Below are positions 7,275 to 15,376 of a DNA stretch of 64,000 bases, piece by piece. How positions within the stretch are numbered: position 1 is the stretch's first letter; each line of letters opens with the position of its first letter. The notes below the pieces were generated by a model. The model was not told the origin of the DNA and ran no database searches. It saw only the letters and a program-made list of their open reading frames with translations. Source of the stretch: Myxococcales bacterium (lineage in GTDB: Bacteria > Myxococcota > Polyangia > Polyangiales > Polyangiaceae); contig PLXW01000108.1 in NCBI GenBank assembly GCA_003151595.1, positions 1 through 64,000 of the forward strand. The letters are read 5' to 3'. The position numbers were made by a program, and so were the translations under genes.

Positions 7275-9506
7275 TCACGGTGATTGCGTCGCTTCGGGAG
7301 GGATGGGCCCTTTGATCTTCGCGCGCGGGCCGTCGAGCAGATCGCGCGCGATGGCGACCTCCATCAGATCGATCCCGGTCGCGTCGAGCACCTGCCGCAG
7401 CCCCGAGTCGGCCCCTTGCGCGTCGCCCGCGGCGCGCCGATCCATGGCCACGTAGAAGAGCGCTTCGGTCTTCTCCGACGGCGTCTTGGCGCGCGCGATC
7501 AGATCGTTCGCTTGCAGGATCCCCGCGCCGAACTGCGCAAGCCGCCCGATCCACGCCGCGTCGTCGATGGCGCGGGTGAAGATGCGATCGGCCACGCCGT
7601 CGGTCGTCGCGTGGCGTTGCCGCTCGAGCAAGCGGACCCACAGCGCGTAGTAGACGAGGTCTTCGTTCTCGAGGTCGGCCGCGATCCCGCGCTGAAGGCC
7701 GTCGCGCGCCGCCGACAGATCGCCGTTCACGAACGCACGCGACACGATCTGCCCGACCGTGGCCGCCGCCTGGTGCTTGTCGCGCGGCGCCGCTTCGTAC
7801 GCACGATCGAGCGCTCGCTGCGCGCGATCGGCGGCGCCGAAGCGATCGAACACGCGCGCGATCGTCCGCTCCACGCGCGCGCGATCGTCCGGATCGGCCG
7901 CGTTGCGTGCCTTCGACAGCTCCTTCAACGCCTCGGTCAGCGGCGTTCGCGCGCCGGTCGCGTCCCCTTGCTCGCGCGCGAGATCGCTCGTCTCCAGCAG
8001 GATCTCGCCGCGCAGCGCCGCGTCGCTCGTGGCGTCTTTCGCCCCCAGTGCGTCGCGAAGATTTCCCAGTGCATCGGCCGGCCGCTTGTCGTGGCGATTG
8101 ATCCGCGCGAGCTCGAGGAGCACCGAGCCGAGCTTCTCGCTCCGGACGCTCTCTTCGAGCAGCGCTCGCGCTTCGGCGAGGCGCCCTTCGCGCGCTTCGA
8201 TGTCGCCCATGAACGCCTGCACGCGCGCCGCCGACGGCTGCACCTGCCCGGCCAGCGCCTTGTCGCTCGCGATCACGAGCAGCGGGCGCGCCGCGCGGAA
8301 CGTGCGACGCGCGCCGTCCCCCTCGCCCGCTTCCATCGCCTGCGCCATCGCCGTCATCGCGATCTTGAGCGCGCCCGACACGATCCGCGGATCGGGGTGG
8401 GCCTTCACGGCGTCGGCGAGCACCAGCGGGCTCGCTTCGGCCATGCCGTACTCGTCGAGCGCGGCAGCGACCGGGACCGCGGCGTCGACCAGCGTCGGAT
8501 CGAGCCGGTACGCTTCCATCGCGACCGCGAACGACGCCGCGCGCACGATCTCTTCGTCGTCCGCGGGCTCTTCTTGCGCCTCGCGCGACGGGCGAAGCGC
8601 GCGAAGAACGGCGATCCACCCTTCGGCCGTCGGATGCTCGGACACCTTCTTCAACGCCTCGAGCAGCCCGTCGGGCGCGAGGTCCTGCGCCTGCGCCTTT
8701 TCGATCGCGGCGATGGCCCCTTGCGCATCGACGTCGCGCAGGTGAATCGCGGCCAGCACCATCGCGCCGGTCTGCAGTCCGCGCACGGCCTCGGCGATCT
8801 CTTCGCGCGTCGGAGGGGGCGAGCGGTGCGATCGATCCGCCGATGCGCGCAACGCGAACGCCTTGTCGATCCACGCCGTCGTCGCCATGTCGGCCGTGGC
8901 CAGCGCCGAGTCGCTCGGCTCGACCAGCCTGCGCGAGACGGCGACGTTCTCCAGCGCGCCTGCGCTCTGCACCGGTCCGCCTTGAGCCACGGCGTTCTTC
9001 ATCCACGCCGCGAGCGCGTCGAGGTGACTCTGGATCTCGGGCTTGTCGGCCTTTGCAGCGACCTTCATCCAGATCTCGAAGACCGCTTCCGCACGCCCTT
9101 CGTCGCCGCGCGACGAGAGCTCACGCGCCGCGCCTCGAAGCGCGTCGGCGCCGAACGGACCGAGCATCGACGGCGCGAGCTCCCCCTTGTGAACGATGGC
9201 CAGGCCGCCAAGCACTGACGCGAGGCCGCGCTTCGGCTCCTTGTTCTTGAAGCGCGTGGACGCGCGTTCCATCTGCCGCGCCTCGACCCCTGCCAGCCTG
9301 CTCGCCCGCTCCGGCGTCCCCGGCGCCGCGGCGAGGAGCGCCCGCACCGCGTCGGCGAACGCGTCGTCGCTCACCGCGAGCGATGCGTCCGGAGCGTTCC
9401 CTTCGTGCGCGAGGCGCGCGCTCCCTGCGAGCGGCGCGCCTCCACACCCGAGCGTTGCGGTCGCTGCCGCGAAGAAAACTACGAGAGACGTGAGACGAAG
9501 GCGCAT
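7275..9506 (-). CDS. Large TPR-like helical-repeat lipoprotein
   Basis: This 743-residue protein starts with a lipoprotein signal (MRLRLTSLVVFF ... TLGCGG; predicted lipidated Cys21). The remainder is almost entirely Ala/Leu/Arg-rich helical repeats of TPR or related type, for example the stretches around LLELARINRHDKRPADALG and DRARVERTIARVFDRFG. It has no catalytic motif and probably serves as an envelope scaffold. It is the first gene of the operon running to hutF. TPR proteins also accompany BatA/DUF58 genes in Bacteroides (BatC, BatE), which supports a shared function, though homology to those is not claimed. Confidence 0.82.
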   Translation of the reverse strand: MRLRLTSLVVFFAAATATLGCGGAPLAGSARLAHEGNAPDASLAVSDDAFADAVRALLAAAPGTPERASRLAGVEARQMERASTRFKNKEPKRGLASVLGGLAIVHKGELAPSMLGPFGADALRGAARELSSRGDEGRAEAVFEIWMKVAAKADKPEIQSHLDALAAWMKNAVAQGGPVQSAGALENVAVSRRLVEPSDSALATADMATTAWIDKAFALRASADRSHRSPPPTREEIAEAVRGLQTGAMVLAAIHLRDVDAQGAIAAIEKAQAQDLAPDGLLEALKKVSEHPTAEGWIAVLRALRPSREAQEEPADDEEIVRAASFAVAMEAYRLDPTLVDAAVPVAAALDEYGMAEASPLVLADAVKAHPDPRIVSGALKIAMTAMAQAMEAGEGDGARRTFRAARPLLVIASDKALAGQVQPSAARVQAFMGDIEAREGRLAEARALLEESVRSEKLGSVLLELARINRHDKRPADALGNLRDALGAKDATSDAALRGEILLETSDLAREQGDATGARTPLTEALKELSKARNAADPDDRARVERTIARVFDRFGAADRAQRALDRAYEAAPRDKHQAAATVGQIVSRAFVNGDLSAARDGLQRGIAADLENEDLVYYALWVRLLERQRHATTDGVADRIFTRAIDDAAWIGRLAQFGAGILQANDLIARAKTPSEKTEALFYVAMDRRAAGDAQGADSGLRQVLDATGIDLMEVAIARDLLDGPRAKIKGPIPPEATQSP

Positions 9507-9531
9507 CGAGGCAAAGTCTACACGCGCCGGC

Positions 9532-10608
9532 TCAGAAACGAATCCCGCCCCCGAACCGGACGCCGAGCGCGTACGGCGAGGTCAACGGGCCCGCGACCGG
9601 GAGAATGACGCCGGCCAGCAGCATTCCGTCGCCGGCGTGGAACTTGAGCTGGGGCTCGACCACCGCGACCGCAGTGAAGTCCGCGCCGCTCACCGGGATG
9701 TTCCCCCACACGCGCAGCGCAGGCTCGAACACTTTCGTCACGAAGTAGCCGGCGTTGACCCCAAGGACGAGCTCGCCGATGAACTTCTCGTCGGACGTCG
9801 TTGCGATGAGGTTCTCGAGCTTGACCCACGGATCGACGTGCCACTTCTCGTGCTTGAACCAGCTCAGCGTCACCTTCGGAATGAGGCCGAAGTGATCGGG
9901 CTCGTAGAGCGCGTTTTCCTCGTACCCGCGCGCCATCGCCACCGCGTGCTGGACGCTGGCCCGATCGTACGAGCTCTGATCGATCCCGATCCCGAGGTGC
10001 GGCACGGCGTCGGCCGAGTCGGGGATCGGCGTCCCTTGCGCCGTCGGAAGCGCGATGCCGAGCGCGAGGCGAAGCTCGAGCCCTTCGTTCAGACGAAAGG
10101 CGAATTCCGGCTCGATCTCGACGTTGCCCAGCGTCGTCGCGCCGCGCGAGTACGTGGCCGAGTTGATCGTGCCGCTCTGGAGCGGAATGCGAAAGCCGAG
10201 CTCGAAGTGCTTGCACAGCTCGGCGCTGCCGCCGATGAGGAACGAGTACGTCGTGACCTTCGTGGGATCGATCGTCGTGTTGCCGACCGGCTGAATGTTC
10301 GCCGGGACGTTCTGCGTGACCACGTCGGTCGTGGCCGTGCCGACGACGAAGTCGATGCCGACGCTGAGCGGTTTCTCTTCCTCGGCCTCCGCTTTCTCTT
10401 CTCCGGGCTCGCCAGGGTGGTCGGTGCGCCGTTCGGTCGTGGTCGCCCCGATGGTCTCATTGACCCCGGACGAGGACGCCGCCCCGCCGCTCGGGCTCCC
10501 GCCCTTCTCGTGCTTTCCTTCGGCCGCGAGCGCGCCACCGGCACACGCCAGCGCCGCGACGACGACCGCACTCCCCATCAGCCCCTGCCCGACGCGCGCG
10601 TTCTTCAT
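9532..10608 (-). CDS. Predicted outer-membrane beta-barrel protein
   Basis: This 358-residue protein has a cleavable signal peptide (hydrophobic AVVVAALACAGGALA followed by AEGK). A low-complexity linker rich in Gly, Ser and Glu covers roughly residues 30-85. A run of alternating amphipathic strands follows and ends in GGGIRF. A terminal Phe after alternating hydrophobics is the usual BAM recognition signal of outer-membrane barrels. The start ATG follows a GAGGAAAG ribosome site. Transport substrate and function are unknown. It is divergent from the NtrC-type regulator, with 122 bp between the starts, so regulation by that neighbour is possible but not shown. Confidence 0.78.
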   Translation of the reverse strand: MKNARVGQGLMGSAVVVAALACAGGALAAEGKHEKGGSPSGGAASSSGVNETIGATTTERRTDHPGEPGEEKAEAEEEKPLSVGIDFVVGTATTDVVTQNVPANIQPVGNTTIDPTKVTTYSFLIGGSAELCKHFELGFRIPLQSGTINSATYSRGATTLGNVEIEPEFAFRLNEGLELRLALGIALPTAQGTPIPDSADAVPHLGIGIDQSSYDRASVQHAVAMARGYEENALYEPDHFGLIPKVTLSWFKHEKWHVDPWVKLENLIATTSDEKFIGELVLGVNAGYFVTKVFEPALRVWGNIPVSGADFTAVAVVEPQLKFHAGDGMLLAGVILPVAGPLTSPYALGVRFGGGIRF

Positions 10609-10730
10609 GATCTTTCCTCGCCTGAGATCGGTATTTCTGTAAAGCCGTTTCCGACGAGGGAATGTCCTCGCGCCTGCCGCGCGTTCAGGTTGTTGCTACC
10701 CAGGCCGCTAACGCCGTCTCATCCTACGCA

Positions 10731-12113
10731 ATGCCCCGAGCTCATCTCCTCGTCGTCGACGACGAACCGTCGATTCTCACCACGCTCCAGAAGGCGCTGA
10801 CGCTGGAGGGGTATGCGGTCGACGTGGCCGGCGGCGTGAAGGTCGCCGAAGAGAAGCTGAAGAAGCGCAGCTACGACCTGTGCCTCTTCGACGTGGCCCT
10901 CCCCGACGGCGACGGCGTCGAGCTGCTGGAGCGGGTGCGGGCGCAGAAGATCGAGACGCCCGTGATCGTGATGAGCGGGCACGCGACGATCGAAGCGGCC
11001 GTGCGCGCGACGCGGATCGGCGCGTTGAACTTCCTCGAGAAGCCGCTCAACACCGACGCGCTGCTCATCACGATCGAGACCGCGCTGCGGCTCGATCGCG
11101 CGGAGGCCGAGGCCAAGGCGCTGCGGGCGGCGAGCGGCGCGAACGGGGAGCTCGTCGGCGAGAGCGCGGCGATGAAGAAGCTCGTCGAGCAGATCGGCCG
11201 CGCGGCCAAGAGCGCGGCGAGCGTTCTGGTGACCGGCGAGCGCGGCACGGGGAAAGAGCTGGTGGCGCGCGCGATCCATTCGATGTCGCCGCGGGCCAAG
11301 GGGCCGATGGAGAAGCTGAACTGCGCGGCCATCCCCGGTGAGCTGATCGAGAGCGAATTGTTCGGCCACGAAGCGGGCGCGTTCACCGGCGCGACGAAGC
11401 AGCGACGCGGCAAGTTCGAGCGCGCGAGTGGCGGCACGTTGTTCCTGGACGAAGTGGGCGACATGCCGCTGGCGATGCAGGCCAAGCTCCTGCGCGTGCT
11501 TCAGGAGCGCGAGATCGAGCGCGTGGGCGGGAGCGAGACCATCAAGGTCGACGCGCGCGTCGTCGCCGCCACGAACCGCGATCTGTCCGACGCCATCGAG
11601 AAGGGGCTCTTCCGCGCCGACCTCTTCGATCGCCTCGACGTCGTCCCGCTGGCGATCCCGCCGCTCCGCGCGCGACGCGAAGACATCCCGGTCCTGGCGC
11701 GCCACTTCCTCGACCTCGCCGCGCGCGCCAACGACCGCCGCGACATCACGATCGCCGACGACGCGCTCGGCGTGCTCGCCTCCTACAGCTTCCCGGGAAA
11801 CGTCCGCGAGCTACGGAACCTGATCGAGCGCCTGGTGATCCTCACCCCCGACGCGCGCATCGGCGCCGACGACGTTCGCACCTGCTTGCCCGGCGGCGGC
11901 GCGTCGAAGGCGACGGGGCTCTTTCGTCCGGGGGTGCCGTTTCGCGTGCTGGTGGAAGAGGCCGAGCGCCAGATCGTCCAGGACGCGATGGCGCATCACG
12001 GCGGCCAGATGGCGGCGACCGCGCGCGCCCTGGATCTCGAACGGAGCCACCTTTACAAGAAGGCGCGCGCGCTCGGCCTCCGCGGCGAGAAAAACGACGA
12101 CGACGAGGCGTGA
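10731..12113 (+). CDS. NtrC-family sigma-54-dependent response regulator
   Basis: This 460-residue activator has the full three-domain plan. The receiver domain covers residues 1-120, with acidic pocket DD and phospho-acceptor Asp54 (LCLFDVALPDGD). The AAA+ domain has Walker A GERGTGKE at 169-176, the sigma-54 contact loop GAFTGA at 216-221, Walker B GGTLFLDEVGD and the RADLFDRLDV motif. A C-terminal Fis-type helix-turn-helix ends the protein (TARALDLERSHLYKKARALG). The intact GAFTGA means it should activate sigma-54 promoters. The start was set at the ATG directly before the receiver domain (MPRAHLLVVDDEPS). No cognate histidine kinase is adjacent. Confidence 0.93.
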   Translation: MPRAHLLVVDDEPSILTTLQKALTLEGYAVDVAGGVKVAEEKLKKRSYDLCLFDVALPDGDGVELLERVRAQKIETPVIVMSGHATIEAAVRATRIGALNFLEKPLNTDALLITIETALRLDRAEAEAKALRAASGANGELVGESAAMKKLVEQIGRAAKSAASVLVTGERGTGKELVARAIHSMSPRAKGPMEKLNCAAIPGELIESELFGHEAGAFTGATKQRRGKFERASGGTLFLDEVGDMPLAMQAKLLRVLQEREIERVGGSETIKVDARVVAATNRDLSDAIEKGLFRADLFDRLDVVPLAIPPLRARREDIPVLARHFLDLAARANDRRDITIADDALGVLASYSFPGNVRELRNLIERLVILTPDARIGADDVRTCLPGGGASKATGLFRPGVPFRVLVEEAERQIVQDAMAHHGGQMAATARALDLERSHLYKKARALGLRGEKNDDDEA

Positions 12114-12157
12114 GCGCGCGTGACGGGACGCCTGGCGGGGGTTAGACCTCCAGGAGA

Positions 12158-12994
12158 ATGAGGTCGCTGAGGTTCTCCGCGCTCGGCGTCGCGCTCTTCG
12201 GAGTCTGCGCGGCCGCGTGCGCCGGGATCGTCGGCGCCGACTTCGGCGACGTGCACGGCGTGGACGGCAGCCCGTTTTCGACCGACGGCGGCGAGGTGAT
12301 CCAGGATTCGGCGCCGACCATCCAGCTCGACTCCGCGATGCCGGTCGTCGTCGCCGACGGTGGCGTGTGCCCCACGGGACTGACCGACTGCGGCGGGTTC
12401 TGTTACGCGCTCGGCTCGGATCCGAATCACTGCAACGCCTGCGACACGCACTGCGCGCTCGACCCGAGCGGTCGCGGCGCCGCGGTCTGCACAGGGGGCC
12501 ACTGCACGTTCGCGTGCCCCAGCGGCTACGAGCTATGCACGGGGAGCAACGGCTGCTGCTCGATGGGGAGCGTGCCGGACGCCGGGAGAGACGCGGGATC
12601 GGCGGCCGAGCTGGGGATTCTGTGCGGCGCCACGCACTGCCCCACCGCCAACAACGGCTTCTGCTGCGGCGACAACCAGGACCCCCCCGGCGGCGACGTC
12701 TGTGCGAACAACGACACGTCACAGAATCAGGTCAGCTGCATCTACATCTTCGGGTGCAGCTCGACGGACCAGTGCCCGGGCGGATCGCCGGCCTGTTGCT
12801 ACGATCAGAACGTCTACGACCCCAACAACGAGCCGAACGGCCAGACGTCGACCTGCCTGAGCACGTGCCCGGGAACCCCGTATATCCAGCTCTGCAACCC
12901 GCTGGAGAGCGGCGAGTGCACCGGCGGCACGACGTGCACGGGGACGTTCGACGGCGGCGGCGGCCTTCAGGCGACGTACCACTACTGCCAGTAG
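12158..12994 (+). CDS. Cysteine-rich secreted/lipoprotein with Stig1-like repeat
   Basis: This 278-residue exported protein has a hydrophobic N-terminus (FSALGVALFGVCAAAC) that may be a lipoprotein or Sec signal. The mature part is rich in Cys, Asp and Gly. The segment from about residue 70 has the spacing C-P-TGLTDCGGFC-...DPNHCNACDTHC-...GHCTFAC, which resembles the Stig1-type repeats common in myxobacterial secreted proteins. Further Cys pairs (NGCCS, GFCCG, PACCYD) suggest many disulfides. The ribosome site AGGAG sits only one base before the ATG, an unusually tight spacing. No enzymatic motif is visible and the function is unknown. Confidence 0.75.
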   Translation: MRSLRFSALGVALFGVCAAACAGIVGADFGDVHGVDGSPFSTDGGEVIQDSAPTIQLDSAMPVVVADGGVCPTGLTDCGGFCYALGSDPNHCNACDTHCALDPSGRGAAVCTGGHCTFACPSGYELCTGSNGCCSMGSVPDAGRDAGSAAELGILCGATHCPTANNGFCCGDNQDPPGGDVCANNDTSQNQVSCIYIFGCSSTDQCPGGSPACCYDQNVYDPNNEPNGQTSTCLSTCPGTPYIQLCNPLESGECTGGTTCTGTFDGGGGLQATYHYCQ

Positions 12995-13017
12995 GGGCTG
13001 TCGCTCGGCATTTCTGA

Positions 13018-13034
13018 GATCGCAATTTGCGATC
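13018..13034. repeat. 17-bp near-perfect palindrome
   Basis: Eight-base arms GATCGCAA and TTGCGATC flank a single central T. It lies 24 bp after the Cys-rich gene stop and about 100 bp before the PP2C gene. It could be an operator for the downstream gene or a weak transcription end; there is no T-run after it. Confidence 0.45.
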
Positions 13035-13133
13035 ATAGAGCCGACCTGTACGACCGGCCCCGACCTCGCGGCACCCCCACCGAGACTGCCGATAGCTTTA
13101 CCCGCGCCTCTGGTGGCATCATCGCGCTAGCGC

Positions 13134-14456
13134 ATGTCGGAACCCGACACGATCCGCTTCTATGCCGCGACCGACGTCGGTCGCGTCCGCGATCACAACG
13201 AGGACAACTTCCTCGTCGACAAGAAGCTCTCGCTCTTCATGGTCGCCGACGGGATGGGCGGGCACGCCGCCGGCGAGGTGGCGAGCGCCATCGCCGTCCG
13301 CACGTTGCACGACGAGCTGAAACGCGAGCGTGAGCTCCTCAGCGATTACGTCTCCGGGAAGACGGGCGCGAACAAAGTGACGGCGAAGGATGTCGTCGCG
13401 TTGCTCGAGCACGCCGTGCAGCGCTCGTGCATGAAGATTCACGAGGAGGCGCAGGCCGATCCGGCCAAGCGCGGGATGGGGACCACGCTGTCGGCGATCC
13501 TCGTCGTCGGGCACCAGGGGTTCATCGCGCACGTGGGCGACAGCCGCATCTACTTGATGCGCAACGGGCAGGTGCAGCAGGTCACCGAAGATCACACGGT
13601 CTTCAACGAGCTGATCAAGCGCGGCAAGCTCACGCGCGAGCAGATCGAGAAGGTCGCGCACAAGAACGCGATCACGCGCGCGGTCGGCGTGTACGAACGG
13701 GTCGAGGTCGACACGCTCGTCATCGAGGTGCTGCCGGGCGACACGTTCGTGCTCGCGAGCGACGGGCTCACCGGGTACCTCGATTCGCCCGAAGAGCTCC
13801 GCGAGTACCTGGCGCTCGACGGCGACAAGGCGGCCAAAGGGCTCATCGCGCTCGCCAACGATCGCGGCGGCAAAGACAACATCACGACAATCATCGTCCG
13901 CATCGGCGACGAAGGAGAGCAGGACGCGCAGCGCGCGCGGCGCCTGGCCCTCAAGCGCGAGGCGCTGGCGAACATGCCGCTCTTCCAGCGCCTCAGCGAG
14001 CGCGAGCTGCTCCGCGTCATGCAAGCGGTGGAGCCGCGCGACTACGGCGACGGCGAGGTCGTCATGCGCGAGGGGGACAAGGGCGACGAGCTGTTCATCG
14101 TGCTCGACGGCACGGTGCGCGTGTCGCGCGGCGATCAAGTGCTCACGCGGCTCGGCGCGGGGGAGCACTTCGGCGAGATGGCGCTCATTCGAAGCGTCCC
14201 CCGCTCGGCGACGATCACCGCCGAGGGGAGCGCCGGCGCGTCGCTCATCGCCATACGGCGCGCGGACTTCTTCGAGATCCTCCGGAAGGAGCACGAGATC
14301 GCCGTCAAGATGCTGTGGCAGTTCCTCGGCGTGTTCGCCGACCGCCTCGACGCGACGTCGAGCGAGCTTCGCCACGCGAAGCAGGAGCTGGCGGCGGAAG
14401 ACGTGACGAACGAGATCTTCCCGGACGCGGAATCGACGCAGCCCTATTTGCGATGA
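13134..14456 (+). CDS. PP2C-type Ser/Thr phosphatase fused to a cyclic-nucleotide-binding domain
   Basis: Residues 1-260 form a PPM/PP2C phosphatase: RDHNEDNFL, the metal-binding VADGMGGHAAGE, GMGTTL, HVGDSRIYL, ASDGLTGYL and the final metal-binding KDNITTI are all present. Residues from about 280 to 400 form a cNMP-binding (CRP-like) domain, with MREGDKGDELFIVLDG, the phosphate-binding-cassette-like stretch GEHFGEMALIRSVPRSATITA, and a capping helix. It should remove phosphate from Ser/Thr-kinase targets in the cytoplasm, perhaps under cyclic-nucleotide control. The catalytic residues look complete. Its stop overlaps the start of the next gene by the ATGA arrangement, so both are made from one message. 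Confidence 0.92.
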   Translation: MSEPDTIRFYAATDVGRVRDHNEDNFLVDKKLSLFMVADGMGGHAAGEVASAIAVRTLHDELKRERELLSDYVSGKTGANKVTAKDVVALLEHAVQRSCMKIHEEAQADPAKRGMGTTLSAILVVGHQGFIAHVGDSRIYLMRNGQVQQVTEDHTVFNELIKRGKLTREQIEKVAHKNAITRAVGVYERVEVDTLVIEVLPGDTFVLASDGLTGYLDSPEELREYLALDGDKAAKGLIALANDRGGKDNITTIIVRIGDEGEQDAQRARRLALKREALANMPLFQRLSERELLRVMQAVEPRDYGDGEVVMREGDKGDELFIVLDGTVRVSRGDQVLTRLGAGEHFGEMALIRSVPRSATITAEGSAGASLIAIRRADFFEILRKEHEIAVKMLWQFLGVFADRLDATSSELRHAKQELAAEDVTNEIFPDAESTQPYLR

Positions 14457-15331
14457 GGAGAGCAGGCGCGGCGATCGCGGTCGCGGCGATGCTCGCGCCG
14501 TTTCTGTCCGCGGCGGTCGGGTGCACGCGATCTTCGGAGGTAGCGACTGACGCGGCGGCGCCGGTGATCGATGCAGCGCCGGTGATTCCCGCGGCGCGTG
14601 TGATCGACGCGGCAGCTTCGGCTTCGGCGACGATCGCGCGACCGCCTCCGGCGCCATGCCGCGCGATCGCGGCCAGCGGGAAGATCCTGGCGTCGCACGA
14701 GACCGACGGCGGGACGCCGGCCATCGCGACGGGTGACGTCGTGGACTCGTGGATCGATCTCGACACGGGCGCGCGCGCCACCGTGAAAGAGCCGCGCACG
14801 GGGCGCGAGCTGCTCTTCGTCGGCCCCGGGAGCGCGTTTCCGTGCGTGGGCGAGAGCGAAGCCTGGCTGATCCACGGCGAGTTCATGAGCGCGCGCGGCT
14901 CGGGCGAGAAGCCGGGGGCCGAGCAGTGGGTGGTGACCCCCTCGGCGGTCGTGCGGTACGGCGCGGCGGTGCTGGACGTGAGGGTCAACGCCGACGGGAC
15001 GCGCGCGCTCCTGAAAGCGGGCGGCGGGTCGATGCTCGCCGAGGGGGGCGACTCCTGGCACCCGCTCGACCCGTCGGCGCCGCTCGTGGCCCCGCGCGTC
15101 TTCGCAGGGACGGGACCGGGCACGGACGACGCCGACGCCGCCGCCGATCGCTGCGCCGAGAAGTCCGCCGCCGCCAAGACGCTGGAGGACCAGCTCCTCG
15201 CCCCCGGGGAGACCCGCGACCCCAGCTTCGGCGATCTCGCCAAGCGCACCACCGAGGCGCGGATCCTCGCGCGGGCCGTCTGCGCAATGAGGACCCTCCG
15301 CGCCGCCATGCGAAGCGCGCCGCCGCCCTGA
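14453..15331 (+). CDS. Predicted lipoprotein, function unknown
   Basis: This protein of about 292 residues is translationally coupled to the PP2C-cNMP phosphatase through an ATGA overlap. The N-terminal hydrophobic stretch ends in AAVGCTR, a probable lipobox. A linker rich in Ala, Val and Asp with repeated VIDAA/PVI units (about residues 30-65) follows, then a globular part with several Cys residues (APCRA, AFPCVGE, ADRCAEK, AVCAM). It matches no family I can name. Coupling to a signalling phosphatase suggests a functional link across the membrane, but that is inference. Confidence 0.75.
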   Translation: MRRAGAAIAVAAMLAPFLSAAVGCTRSSEVATDAAAPVIDAAPVIPAARVIDAAASASATIARPPPAPCRAIAASGKILASHETDGGTPAIATGDVVDSWIDLDTGARATVKEPRTGRELLFVGPGSAFPCVGESEAWLIHGEFMSARGSGEKPGAEQWVVTPSAVVRYGAAVLDVRVNADGTRALLKAGGGSMLAEGGDSWHPLDPSAPLVAPRVFAGTGPGTDDADAAADRCAEKSAAAKTLEDQLLAPGETRDPSFGDLAKRTTEARILARAVCAMRTLRAAMRSAPPP

Positions 15332-15376
15332 ACCTCGTTGACACGATGGAGCCCGTGTCGATAGCGTCTGCCAAGG

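Noticed and set aside
12158..12994. Metallothionein-like metal-binding protein.
   Set aside because: Cysteines are spread over secreted repeats with an export signal, fitting disulfide-rich extracellular proteins better than metal clusters.
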